DNA of 64,000 nt from Algorimicrobium algoritergicola. GTDB taxonomy: Bacteria; Bacteroidota; Bacteroidia; Flavobacteriales; Flavobacteriaceae. A program made the position numbers and the translations under genes. The notes under the pieces are model-generated. The model made no database searches. It worked only from the letters and a program-made list of their open reading frames with translations, and had not been told where the DNA came from. The stretch covers positions 615,777 through 679,776 of the forward strand of contig NZ_VSKL01000002.1 of assembly GCF_008086165.1 (NCBI RefSeq). The letters run 5' to 3'. Shown here one piece after another: positions 15,366 through 24,070 of this stretch. Each line of letters begins with the position of its first letter. Positions within the stretch are counted from its first letter, which is position 1.

Positions 15366-17435
15366 CTATTCAGGATATTCAATACGAAGGTGATAAATAT
15401 TGGTCAGTTTCTGCTTCAATATCTTTTTAATGGATTGAATTTCTTTAAAGGTAATATTGGCATTTAAAAACTGATCATCATTCATTTGTTTGTTTAAAAT
15501 GCTTTCTACAAAATCGTCAATTTTTGTCGATGTTGGTTCTTTTAAACTCTTGGAAGCCGCTTCTACACTATCACACATCATTAAAATAGCGGTTTCTTTA
15601 CTAAAAGGTTTTGGGCCAGGATACATAAAGTCTTCTATTTCTATCAGCTCATTTACTTCCTTTTCTTTCATATAAAAATAATACACCAAACTGGTTCCAT
15701 GATGGGTTCTAATAAAATCGATAACACGATCTGGAAGATTATTTTTCCGGGCTATTTCAATTCCATCAATAACATGATTGATAATAATTTGAGCACTTTC
15801 AGTTGGTGATAATTCATCATGCGGATTAATTCCTGTAGATTGATTTTCTGTGAAATACGTTGGGTTTTTCATTTTCCCAATATCGTGATACAAAGCGCCA
15901 ACACGAACCAACATGGCATTGGCTCCAATTTCGTTGGCAGCAGCTTCAGCTAAATTGGCCACATTTAAAGAATGGTGAAATGTTCCTGGTGCTTTGTTTG
16001 ATAATTCCTTCAATAATTTGGTATTGGTATCTGATAATTCTAATAAGGAAACATCAGAAACTAACCCGAAGAGTTTTTCGTAGGCATAAATTAGCGGTTG
16101 TACAAATAAGGTTGCCAACCCACAAAGCACAAATAAACCAAATGTTTCCCACTGCATCGTTTCAACACTTCCTTCATGAATAACGAAGAATGCAAAGTAA
16201 GCTACAATATATATTAAGGTGATTTGTCCGACGGAAATAAATAAATTCGCGCGTTTGTATAATTCCGAAACGGTTAAAATAGTAACGATTCCTGCAATAA
16301 TTTGTAGGAACATATATTCGTAACTATTTGGCACTACCAGTCCTAATAATAAAACCGTTAAAACGTGTGTAAACAGTCCTAAACGCGCATCAAAAAAGGC
16401 TTTTAGCACCAAAGGCAAAATACAGATAGGTACGACATAAATGTATTGCGAATTGTAGTTAACCACCAAGGTTGTGATTAAAACCATGAAGGCTACGTTA
16501 AAGAAAATGAAGGTAACTTTTACATTATTTTCAAAAACAGACATGCGGTATTTTCTTAAAAATAGCAATAGCATGAGTAAGGCTAATGCAACTAAAAGTG
16601 TGTAGGCAAAAACAATCCATAAATAATTAGATTTGTTCCAAACCTGCGATTCATACTCGGATTCTAATGATTTTAATATTTGAAATTTAACACCTTCTAC
16701 GACTTCACCTTTCGAGATAATCAGCGTTTCCCGTTCTACACTACCACGAATATAGGATACTTTATCAAGCTCTTCTTGAAGTACGCGGGATGAAAACTCT
16801 TTGTTATATTCTAAATTTGGTTCTACTAAATCGAAAAACAACGATGTGAATTCATTCTTATAAGACAACAAATCCTTACTTTCTAAAACCTTGACAATAA
16901 TTGCCGTTAATTGATTTTCTTTAACAAGATTAACAAATTGGGTTTGCTCCTTTTCTACGCGACCTTCTAAAATGATGACTTTCTTGGTGTCGGAATAATT
17001 ATGCTCTTCGTTTAAAACACCAAAATGGTAGAGTTTATTAATAATATTAATTCCAGCATCCTTTAAAGCGTTTCTTTTATAGATTGGAATCGAATCTGAA
17101 AAAACCGATTTAAACTCACGTTGAAAATTATTGGTTATCGTGTTTGGAACCGATGCGTCTAAATTAAAGTATAGTGGTGAAGCATCTTTAATCTCTTGTT
17201 TTTCAGTGGTAATTTCGGCATCTGTTTTCTTAATAGCGAAATTAAAAGGTGCATATAAGTTTTCTGATTGCCAAGGCTTTCCTTTTTCAAAATTGTATTT
17301 AAATTTACCACTTTTAGGAAATAAATACACAATTAAAAATGTAGTCGATATAAAAAGCAAAAGCTTATAGCCTAGCGAATGATTTCTATATAGTGTATTT
17401 ATAAAGTCTTTCATAGATTGGTGAAATATTTTCAA
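15366..17435 (-). CDS. pgpH: 7TM-HD family cyclic di-AMP phosphodiesterase (PgpH-like)
   Basis: 689 residues. One membrane segment near 24-40 precedes an extracytoplasmic domain to about 270 (7TMR-HDED type). Several membrane helices follow (for example LWIVFAYTLLVALALLMLLL, VTFIFFNVAFMVLITTLV), then a cytoplasmic HD domain with HHSLNVANLAEAAA and GALYHDIGKMKNP, holding the metal-binding His, His-Asp and Asp. This architecture is that of PgpH, which cleaves cyclic di-AMP to pApA and so tunes osmolyte and envelope homeostasis. The start at 17435 is preferred; an ATG seven codons later is possible. The nucleotide specificity comes from the family, not from visible residues. Confidence 0.85.
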   Translation of the reverse strand: MKIFHQSMKDFINTLYRNHSLGYKLLLFISTTFLIVYLFPKSGKFKYNFEKGKPWQSENLYAPFNFAIKKTDAEITTEKQEIKDASPLYFNLDASVPNTITNNFQREFKSVFSDSIPIYKRNALKDAGINIINKLYHFGVLNEEHNYSDTKKVIILEGRVEKEQTQFVNLVKENQLTAIIVKVLESKDLLSYKNEFTSLFFDLVEPNLEYNKEFSSRVLQEELDKVSYIRGSVERETLIISKGEVVEGVKFQILKSLESEYESQVWNKSNYLWIVFAYTLLVALALLMLLLFLRKYRMSVFENNVKVTFIFFNVAFMVLITTLVVNYNSQYIYVVPICILPLVLKAFFDARLGLFTHVLTVLLLGLVVPNSYEYMFLQIIAGIVTILTVSELYKRANLFISVGQITLIYIVAYFAFFVIHEGSVETMQWETFGLFVLCGLATLFVQPLIYAYEKLFGLVSDVSLLELSDTNTKLLKELSNKAPGTFHHSLNVANLAEAAANEIGANAMLVRVGALYHDIGKMKNPTYFTENQSTGINPHDELSPTESAQIIINHVIDGIEIARKNNLPDRVIDFIRTHHGTSLVYYFYMKEKEVNELIEIEDFMYPGPKPFSKETAILMMCDSVEAASKSLKEPTSTKIDDFVESILNKQMNDDQFLNANITFKEIQSIKKILKQKLTNIYHLRIEYPE

Positions 17436-17507
17436 ATGTAGTAAAATATAGTCGAAAATTATGGTTGTATAAAATGCTAATCATTCTACATTCTATTAAA
17501 AAATGAT

Positions 17508-17515
17508 TAATTTTG
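17508..17515 (+). promoter_or_regulatory. Bacteroidota -7 promoter box for the thiolase gene
   Basis: TAATTTTG matches TAnnTTTG exactly, 28 bases before the thiolase ATG. A -33 TTTG is not evident. Confidence 0.4.
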
Positions 17516-17543
17516 TGGGATTAAAAAATTAAACTAAAAAAAC

Positions 17544-18722
17544 ATGAGTAAAGAAGTCGTCATTGTATCAGCAGCCAGAACACCAATTGGTAGTTTTTTA
17601 GGATCCCTTTCAACTGTTCCTGCACCACGTTTAGGTGCTGTAGCTATTAAAGGTGCTTTAGATAAAATAAATTTAAAGCCAGAATTAGTTCAAGAGGTTA
17701 TTATGGGGCATGTTGTTCAAGCTGGCGCTGGACAAGCTCCTGCAAGACAAGCGGCAATTTACGCAGGAATTCCAAACACGGTTCCATGTACTACAGTAAA
17801 TAAAGTGTGTGCATCTGGAATGAAAGCTGTTATGCAAGCAGCACAAGCTATTGCTTTAGGCGATGCCGATGTTGTAGTTGCAGGTGGAATGGAAAACATG
17901 AGTTTAATTCCGCATTATCTACATGCTAGAACAGGTACTAAATTTGGTCCTGCTAAAATGGAAGACGGGATGCAACGTGATGGATTAGTGGATGCTTACG
18001 ACCAAAATGCTATGGGTGTTTGTGCCGATGCCTGTGCTACAGAATATAAATTTTCTCGTGAAGATCAGGATGCGTATGCTATTCAATCGTACAAACGATC
18101 AGCTGCAGCTTGGGAAGCAGGGAAATTTGATAATGAAGTGGTTCCTGTTGAAGTTCCACAGAGACGTGGTGATGCATTAGTTGTAGATACAGATGAAGAA
18201 TTTACCAACGTTAAATTAGATAAAATACCAGCTTTACGTCCTGCCTTTACCAAAGACGGAACCGTTACAGCTGCCAATGCCTCAACTATAAATGATGGTG
18301 CAGGTGCTATGGTTTTAATGAGTCGCGAGAAAGCTGACGAATTAGGACTAAAAGTTCTTGCAACTATAAAAGGTTTTGCCGATGCTGCTCATGAGCCAGA
18401 ATGGTTTACAACAGCTCCAGCTAAAGCCTTACCAAAAGCGTTAGATAAAGCTGGAATTGATATTAAAGATGTTGATTTCTTCGAGTTTAACGAAGCATTC
18501 GCCATTGTTGGTTTAGCCAATATGAAATTATTAGGTTTAAACGATTCCAATGTAAACGTGAATGGTGGTGCTGTTTCTTTAGGACATCCATTAGGTTGTT
18601 CAGGTGTTCGTATTTTAATTACGTTATTAAATGTTTTAGAACAAAACAATGCAAAAATTGGTGCAGCGGCTATTTGTAATGGTGGTGGTGGTGCTTCGGC
18701 AGTTGTTATCGAAAGAAACTAA
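17544..18722 (+). CDS. Acetyl-CoA C-acyltransferase (thiolase)
   Basis: 392 residues, the standard thiolase size. The nucleophile Cys89 lies in NKVCASGMKAV; NEAFAIV supplies the oxyanion-side Asn-Glu-x-Phe and GGAVSLGHPLGCSG the His; CNGGGGA carries the second catalytic Cys. The enzyme condenses or cleaves acyl-CoA at the thiolytic step of acetoacetyl-CoA or fatty-acid metabolism. Sequence alone does not separate a biosynthetic (AtoB-like) from a degradative (FadA-like) role; the overall pattern is closer to acetoacetyl-CoA thiolases. The NlpC/P60 gene begins 15 bases later and may share its transcript. Use of G/C in wobble positions is slightly higher than in neighbours, as in a well-expressed gene. 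Confidence 0.93.
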   Translation: MSKEVVIVSAARTPIGSFLGSLSTVPAPRLGAVAIKGALDKINLKPELVQEVIMGHVVQAGAGQAPARQAAIYAGIPNTVPCTTVNKVCASGMKAVMQAAQAIALGDADVVVAGGMENMSLIPHYLHARTGTKFGPAKMEDGMQRDGLVDAYDQNAMGVCADACATEYKFSREDQDAYAIQSYKRSAAAWEAGKFDNEVVPVEVPQRRGDALVVDTDEEFTNVKLDKIPALRPAFTKDGTVTAANASTINDGAGAMVLMSREKADELGLKVLATIKGFADAAHEPEWFTTAPAKALPKALDKAGIDIKDVDFFEFNEAFAIVGLANMKLLGLNDSNVNVNGGAVSLGHPLGCSGVRILITLLNVLEQNNAKIGAAAICNGGGGASAVVIERN

Positions 18723-18737
18723 TACCCTATTTTTTGC

Positions 18738-19493
18738 ATGCAATACGGAATTTGTCATTTAAGCATTGTTCCATTACGATTGGAACCCAGTGATACAAGC
18801 GAACTTGTGTCGCAAGTATTGTATGGTGATTATTTTAAAGTGCTTGAAAAGCGGAAGTCTTGGAGTAGAATCCGATTGGGTTTTGACACGTATGAGGGTT
18901 GGATTGATAACAAGCAGTACATTGAAATTACAGAAGACAATTATAATAAATTGCATGACGAAGCGCCTATTCTTTCAACCGATTTAGTTGAATTTATTGA
19001 AGATAGCGAAAGTCAATTATATCCTATTCCGTTAGGCTCAAGTTTAAACGGATTGGATTTATTGCAACATACACATGATGGGAATGCAGTTAGTGAAATA
19101 GCTTCAAAAGCGCATATTTTAAAAACTGCATTTTCATATTTAAACGCACCTTATCTTTGGGGTGGAAAAACACCGTTTGGTATAGATTGTTCTGGGTTTA
19201 CCCAAATGGTTTATAAACTGAATGGTCATAAATTATTCCGCGATGCATCACAACAAGCCACACAAGGCGAAGCGTTGAGTTTTATTGAAGAAAGTGATCC
19301 TGGTGATTTAGCTTTTTTTGATAATGATGAAGGGCAGATAGTCCATGTTGGTATTATTATGCCAGATAATTTTATTATTCATGCACATGGTAAAGTTCGC
19401 ATTGATAGATTAGATCATTCTGGAATTTATAATGTAGATACACGCATGCATACTCACAAATTACGGGTTATTAAGCGGATTATTGAGGGATAA
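18738..19493 (+). CDS. NlpC/P60 (C40) peptidase with N-terminal SH3-like domain
   Basis: 251 residues. Residues 10-60 and 75-100 look like bacterial SH3 modules (DYFKVLEKRKSWSRIRLGFD, YEGWIDNKQYIEI). Residues 130-245 form the NlpC/P60 domain: PYLWGGKTPFGIDCSGF with nucleophile Cys151, then GDLAFF and IVHVGIIM with the catalytic His, and the third polar residue in FIIHAHGKVR. The family cuts gamma-D-glutamyl-diamino acid bonds in peptidoglycan stem peptides or recycled fragments. No signal peptide is visible, so it is more likely a cytoplasmic muropeptide-recycling enzyme of the YkfC type. It lies 15 bases after the thiolase. Confidence 0.88.
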   Translation: MQYGICHLSIVPLRLEPSDTSELVSQVLYGDYFKVLEKRKSWSRIRLGFDTYEGWIDNKQYIEITEDNYNKLHDEAPILSTDLVEFIEDSESQLYPIPLGSSLNGLDLLQHTHDGNAVSEIASKAHILKTAFSYLNAPYLWGGKTPFGIDCSGFTQMVYKLNGHKLFRDASQQATQGEALSFIEESDPGDLAFFDNDEGQIVHVGIIMPDNFIIHAHGKVRIDRLDHSGIYNVDTRMHTHKLRVIKRIIEG

Positions 19494-19573
19494 TTAAATT
19501 CTAGTATTTTTTAGATTTAGAACCCGTTAAATAGGAACGCACCCAAAAATTAAAGCCATAAATATACATACCA

Positions 19574-19789
19574 ATGAATATCTTACCAATAGCAATTGCA
19601 TTATTCTTAATCATCGCTTTCCTTTTTTGGAAGCTTACCAATGGCCATTTCAAAAAAGAATATGGTAGCACGTTATGGAATCAATGGGGAACACGGCTTT
19701 TTTACTGGCAAGGTGTTATATATACGAGTACCGGAATTACAATTTTTATCTTGTTTATTTTAAAATGGACCGGTATTTTGACTTTTTAG
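19574..19789 (+). CDS. Small two-helix membrane protein
   Basis: 71 residues with two hydrophobic helices (ILPIAIALFLIIAFLFW and GVIYTSTGITIFILFIL) joined by a basic, aromatic loop (KLTNGHFKKEYGSTLWNQWG). I do not recognise the family. An ATG, sensible hydrophobic pattern and a terminator 110 bases later support a real gene. It is 80 bases after the NlpC/P60 gene. Confidence 0.55.
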   Translation: MNILPIAIALFLIIAFLFWKLTNGHFKKEYGSTLWNQWGTRLFYWQGVIYTSTGITIFILFILKWTGILTF

Positions 19790-19899
19790 TATTCTAAGAA
19801 TTAAACATATTTATCACATCATGGTGCTTGTAACTTTAATTTGTTTCAGGAGGTATTCATAGAAAAACGGATTATTTGAATCAACATAAAACAAAAAAA

Positions 19900-19922
19900 A
19901 TGCTACTGAAATTCAGTAGCAT
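19900..19922. terminator. Bidirectional terminator between convergent genes
   Basis: ATGCTACTGAA-A-TTCAGTAGCAT, an 11-bp near-perfect stem, has a T-run to the right and an A-run to the left. It can serve both the small membrane protein gene (plus) and the TPR gene (minus). Confidence 0.85.
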
Positions 19923-19949
19923 TTTTTTATTCTCTTAAAGTAATTAGGA

Positions 19950-21194
19950 CTATCCACCTAACGCTTCAACTTTAGCTTTCATTTGCTTGTACTTTTCAGT
20001 TTCCGCAATAGCACTGTAAATATTCATTAGTGTTTTAGACACTTCTAAATTTTCTGAATCGACTTCTAATACCGCTTCTAAATAAGGAATAGCTGTTTTA
20101 TAAAGATCTTTACGTGCTGCTTTAAGTTCATCGTAACGCTTATTATCGGCAGATGATGTACCCAAACCATTCATTTCTTCAATAAGAGTAGCTTCCTCTC
20201 CCAATATTAATGCCGCAATATTTGTATGTGCATTGGTATAAGTAGGATCCATTTCAATTACCTTATCATAATACTCTTTAGCTTTATCATTATAACCAGA
20301 TTCGGCAGAAAGAACGCCTAGGTTGTAGAATAAATCCACATTAGTTGGATCTAAATCTATTGCCTTTTCAATTAGCAACTTGTATTCATCCTTATTCCCT
20401 AATTTATACTGCAAATTAGCTTCTGTTAAAATAATATTTACATCTGTTGGGTTTTGTTCACGTGCTTGCTTAATAGCTGCTAATGCTTCTTCAGACTTCC
20501 CTAAATTAACATAAATAAACGCTATGTTTTTAGTGATTTCACCAGCTTTAGAATCTGATACACGCTCACCTGGCTTTATATATGCACCAGTTTTCACAAA
20601 TAAATCTCTATTGTCTTTATCAAAAACCTCTTCTTCACCTGTTTCTTTATTGGTAGCAAAATACTCCTTTGTAATACCTGTGTAGCCTAATTTATTTAAT
20701 TCTAAATAGTGTTTTAGAGCTTCATCATAATCTTGACCACTTACGGCACTAACGGCTGCGTAGTAAAGGTATGTTGTATCAGTAGGAACAACGTTGTATA
20801 ATTGCTCGAACTTGGTTCCAGCTTCCGAAAAATTATTGGCTTTGTAAAAGCTATTTGCTTTCATTAAAAGCTCATTTTCCATTGTTGTTGTTAATTCAGA
20901 CGACTCTGAATCGTAATCTTTACCTACCAAAATTAAGCTTTCAATAGCTTTATTTAAATCGGTATCATTAGCCGTACCTTGAGCATAAAGAGCTTCAGCT
21001 ACTAATAAATGATATTGGGATTTTTGCTTATCATCCATGGCTGACATCATAGATTCTGCCTGATTCAATGCTGTTTTGGCTTCAGCATAATTATTATTTT
21101 TTATTGCTTTTTCAGCTGTACGTAACTCTTTTTTCTGAGCAAAAGAAACAGTACTTACTAGAATTGCCAATGCAACTAAAATTGGGTTTCTCAT
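19950..21194 (-). CDS. Secreted tetratricopeptide-repeat protein
   Basis: 414 residues. A signal peptide (MRNPILVALAILVSTVSFAQ) is followed by TPR units across most of the length; the clearest are GSKSEEAL-like helices near residues 225-320 (VNLGKSEEALAAIKQAREQN, NLGVLSAESGYNDKAKEYYD, VIEMDPTYTNAHTNIAAL). TPR arrays are protein-binding scaffolds; no enzymatic motif is present. It starts 10 bases after the gyrA stop, so it is probably transcribed with gyrA. Its partner is unknown. The DNA ends in a shared bidirectional terminator. Confidence 0.85.
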   Translation of the reverse strand: MRNPILVALAILVSTVSFAQKKELRTAEKAIKNNNYAEAKTALNQAESMMSAMDDKQKSQYHLLVAEALYAQGTANDTDLNKAIESLILVGKDYDSESSELTTTMENELLMKANSFYKANNFSEAGTKFEQLYNVVPTDTTYLYYAAVSAVSGQDYDEALKHYLELNKLGYTGITKEYFATNKETGEEEVFDKDNRDLFVKTGAYIKPGERVSDSKAGEITKNIAFIYVNLGKSEEALAAIKQAREQNPTDVNIILTEANLQYKLGNKDEYKLLIEKAIDLDPTNVDLFYNLGVLSAESGYNDKAKEYYDKVIEMDPTYTNAHTNIAALILGEEATLIEEMNGLGTSSADNKRYDELKAARKDLYKTAIPYLEAVLEVDSENLEVSKTLMNIYSAIAETEKYKQMKAKVEALGG

Positions 21195-21204
21195 TTTAAT
21201 ATAA

Positions 21205-23811
21205 TTAATTATCGTTATTTAATTCGTTTTCATCAGTATCAAGAGTTGTGCCATTGTCATCAAGAGTTGTGCCATTGTCCGTTTCTGGTGCAGCATCAAT
21301 AATGTTACCATCTTCATCTAGTACTACTTCGTCTTCATCACCTTCTTCATCCTTCATTACTTTTGCAACAGCTGCAATAGAGTCACTTCCTTTTAGGTTA
21401 ATAAGTCTTACACCTTGTGTAGCACGACCCATAACTCGTAAATTAGCAACAGCCATGCGTATAGCAATACCAGATTTGTTAATAATCATTAAATCTTCTT
21501 CATCCGTTACCGATTTTATAGCAACTAAATGACCAGTTTTTTCAGTTATAGAAATAGTTTTAACACCTTTTCCTCCTCTATTTGTTATTCTGTAAACTGC
21601 TTCACCATCTTCTGGATCATCAATATAGGTTCGTTTTCCATATCCTTTTTCAGAAACAACTAATACCGATTCTTCTTGTGGATTTTCAATAGCAATCATA
21701 CCAATAACTTCATCGGTATTTTCGTCTTGTAAGCGAATACCTCTTACACCAGATGCATTTCTACCCATTGGTCGTGTTTTAGCTTCTTCAAAACGAATAG
21801 CTTTACCAGATTTTAAGGCTAACATAACTTGACTGTTTCCAGTAGTTAATTTTGCTTCTAGTAATTCATCATCCTCTTTAATTGTAATGGCATTAATACC
21901 ATTAGTTCGTGGACGTGAGTATTGTTCTAGAGACGTCTTTTTAACTTGACCTTTTTTAGTCGCCATAATGACATAATGGCTATTGATGTAATCTTCATTT
22001 TTTAAATCTTGCGTACAGATAAAAGCTTTCACTTTATCATCCTGCTCAATATTAATCAGGTTTTGAATGGCCCGACCTTTAGATGTTTTACTGCCTTCAG
22101 GAATTTCATAAACACGCATCCAGAAACACTTCCCTTTTTGAGTGAAGAATAACATATATTGGTGATTAGTTCCCACAAATAAATGTTCTAAAAAGTCTTC
22201 GTTTCTAGTTGTAGACGCCTTTTGTCCTACGCCTCCTCTATTTTGTGTTTTATATTCTGTAAGTGATGTACGCTTAATATAACCAGCATGCGAAATGGTA
22301 ATAACCACCTGCTCATCTGGAATCATATCTTCAATACTTAAATCGCCTCCAGCATATTCAATAACTGAACGACGCTCATCACCATACTTATCTTTAACAA
22401 CTAATAATTCATCTTTAATGATTTGCATACGACGTTCTTTTTTATCAAGAATATCTTTTAAATCGTCTATGGTTACCATTAAATCGTCATACTCTGAACG
22501 CAATTTATCTTGTTCCAGTCCAGTTAACTGACGTAAGCGCATTTCTACAATGGCTTTGGCCTGAATTTCGGATAATTTAAAGCGTTCAATTAACTTCTCA
22601 CGCGCTTCATCAGCATTTGATGACGCACGAATAAGCGCAATAACTTCGTCAATATTATCTGAAGCAATAATTAAACCTTCAAGAATATGAGCTCGCTCTT
22701 CTGCCTTACGTAATTCGTAGGTTGTTCTACGTACAACTACGTCATGTCTGTGTTCCACAAAATGATGAATCATTTCTTTCAGATTCAATAATTGTGGACG
22801 CCCCTTGACTAAAGCAATGTTATTAACACTAAACGACGACTGTAAAGCCGTGTATTTATATAAGGTATTTAATACAATATTAGGAATGGCGTCCCGCTTT
22901 AAAACGTAAACAATCCGCATTCCGTTTCTATCGGATTCATCGCGAATAGTTGAAATACCATCAATTTTCTTTTCGTTTACTAAATCGGCTGTTTTTTTAA
23001 TCATGTCAGCCTTATTCACTTGGTATGGAATTTCGGTAACGATAATCGATTCACGACCTTGTACTTCTTCAATACGTGCTTTTCCACGCATGACTATACG
23101 ACCACGGCCTGTTTTGAATGCTTCAATAACACCATCATAACCGTAGATTGTTCCACCTGTAGGAAAATCTGGCGCTTTAACATGTGTAATTAATTCATCA
23201 ATTTCAATATCGGTATTTTCAATATAAGCTGTAATACCATCCACCACTTCACTTAAGTTATGAGGCGGCATATTAGTGGCCATACCAACAGCAATACCAG
23301 ATGCACCATTTACTAATAAACCAGGGATTCGTGTTGGAAGCACGGTTGGTTCGTGTAAGGTATCATCAAAGTTTAATTTATGATCAACGGTTTCTTTATC
23401 AATATCTGCCAGCATATCTTCCGATATTTTACGCATACGAGCTTCCGTATAACGCATTGCTGCAGGACTATCACCATCAACAGATCCAAAGTTACCTTGG
23501 CCATCCACTAACATATAACGTAAACTCCATTCTTGAGCCATACGCACCATAGCATCATAAACAGATGTATCACCATGTGGATGATACTTACCTAGTACTT
23601 CACCAACAATTCTTGCTGACTTTTTATGTGCTCCAGTTGCTCTAACACCTAGTTCGTGCATACCAAAAAGCACACGTCTATGTACAGGTTTTAAACCATC
23701 TCTTACATCAGGTAAAGCACGTGACACAATGACTGACATTGAATAATCAATGTAAGCCGATTTCATTTCATCTTCAATGTTAATTGGGATCAATTTTTCT
23801 CCTTCTGCCAT
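21205..23811 (-). CDS. gyrA: DNA gyrase subunit A
   Basis: 868 residues. GyrA with GyrB introduces negative supercoils. The N-terminal winged-helix domain has [20 protein letters not shown], the quinolone-determining stretch [19 protein letters not shown] and the catalytic Tyr in AMRYTEARM. The position equivalent to E. coli Ser83 is Thr and Asp87 is Asp, so no classical resistance change is evident. Six C-terminal blades follow, with the GyrA-box-like [11 protein letters not shown]. The tail is acidic and repeats DDNGTTL twice, encoded by a 21-bp direct repeat (about 21240-21280). The start is at 23811 ([10 protein letters not shown]). Confidence 0.98.
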   Translation of the reverse strand: MAEGEKLIPINIEDEMKSAYIDYSMSVIVSRALPDVRDGLKPVHRRVLFGMHELGVRATGAHKKSARIVGEVLGKYHPHGDTSVYDAMVRMAQEWSLRYMLVDGQGNFGSVDGDSPAAMRYTEARMRKISEDMLADIDKETVDHKLNFDDTLHEPTVLPTRIPGLLVNGASGIAVGMATNMPPHNLSEVVDGITAYIENTDIEIDELITHVKAPDFPTGGTIYGYDGVIEAFKTGRGRIVMRGKARIEEVQGRESIIVTEIPYQVNKADMIKKTADLVNEKKIDGISTIRDESDRNGMRIVYVLKRDAIPNIVLNTLYKYTALQSSFSVNNIALVKGRPQLLNLKEMIHHFVEHRHDVVVRRTTYELRKAEERAHILEGLIIASDNIDEVIALIRASSNADEAREKLIERFKLSEIQAKAIVEMRLRQLTGLEQDKLRSEYDDLMVTIDDLKDILDKKERRMQIIKDELLVVKDKYGDERRSVIEYAGGDLSIEDMIPDEQVVITISHAGYIKRTSLTEYKTQNRGGVGQKASTTRNEDFLEHLFVGTNHQYMLFFTQKGKCFWMRVYEIPEGSKTSKGRAIQNLINIEQDDKVKAFICTQDLKNEDYINSHYVIMATKKGQVKKTSLEQYSRPRTNGINAITIKEDDELLEAKLTTGNSQVMLALKSGKAIRFEEAKTRPMGRNASGVRGIRLQDENTDEVIGMIAIENPQEESVLVVSEKGYGKRTYIDDPEDGEAVYRITNRGGKGVKTISITEKTGHLVAIKSVTDEEDLMIINKSGIAIRMAVANLRVMGRATQGVRLINLKGSDSIAAVAKVMKDEEGDEDEVVLDEDGNIIDAAPETDNGTTLDDNGTTLDTDENELNNDN

Positions 23812-24070
23812 ATATATTACTAATTAGATTTTTGTAGGTTTACAAATCGTGCTAATATAACCATTTCATCAGCTACAGCAAGGGTTTCTTTTATGTTTTT
23901 TCGGAATTTTTATTAACAATTAAAACCCTGCTTTTCGTTAATAAGTATGCTGTTAAATATTTTGTCTTTATAAACTTTTTTTTGTCTATTAGCATACTAA
24001 CTATTATTTAAGGTATGATTTTTGTCCTTACTAATATCTTTAGTACATTTAATGCAGAAAGGAATTATTT

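Noticed and set aside
21240..21280. 21-bp direct repeat at the gyrA 3' end as a mobile-element footprint
   Set aside because: It encodes an in-frame duplicated DDNGTTL in the acidic tail of GyrA and needs no explanation beyond slippage in a low-complexity tail.
23944..23998. Inverted pair AGTATGCT...AGCATACT between gyrA and clpC
   Set aside because: Perfect 8-mers 39 bases apart but with no extension of pairing; expected by chance at about this frequency in an AT-rich gap.
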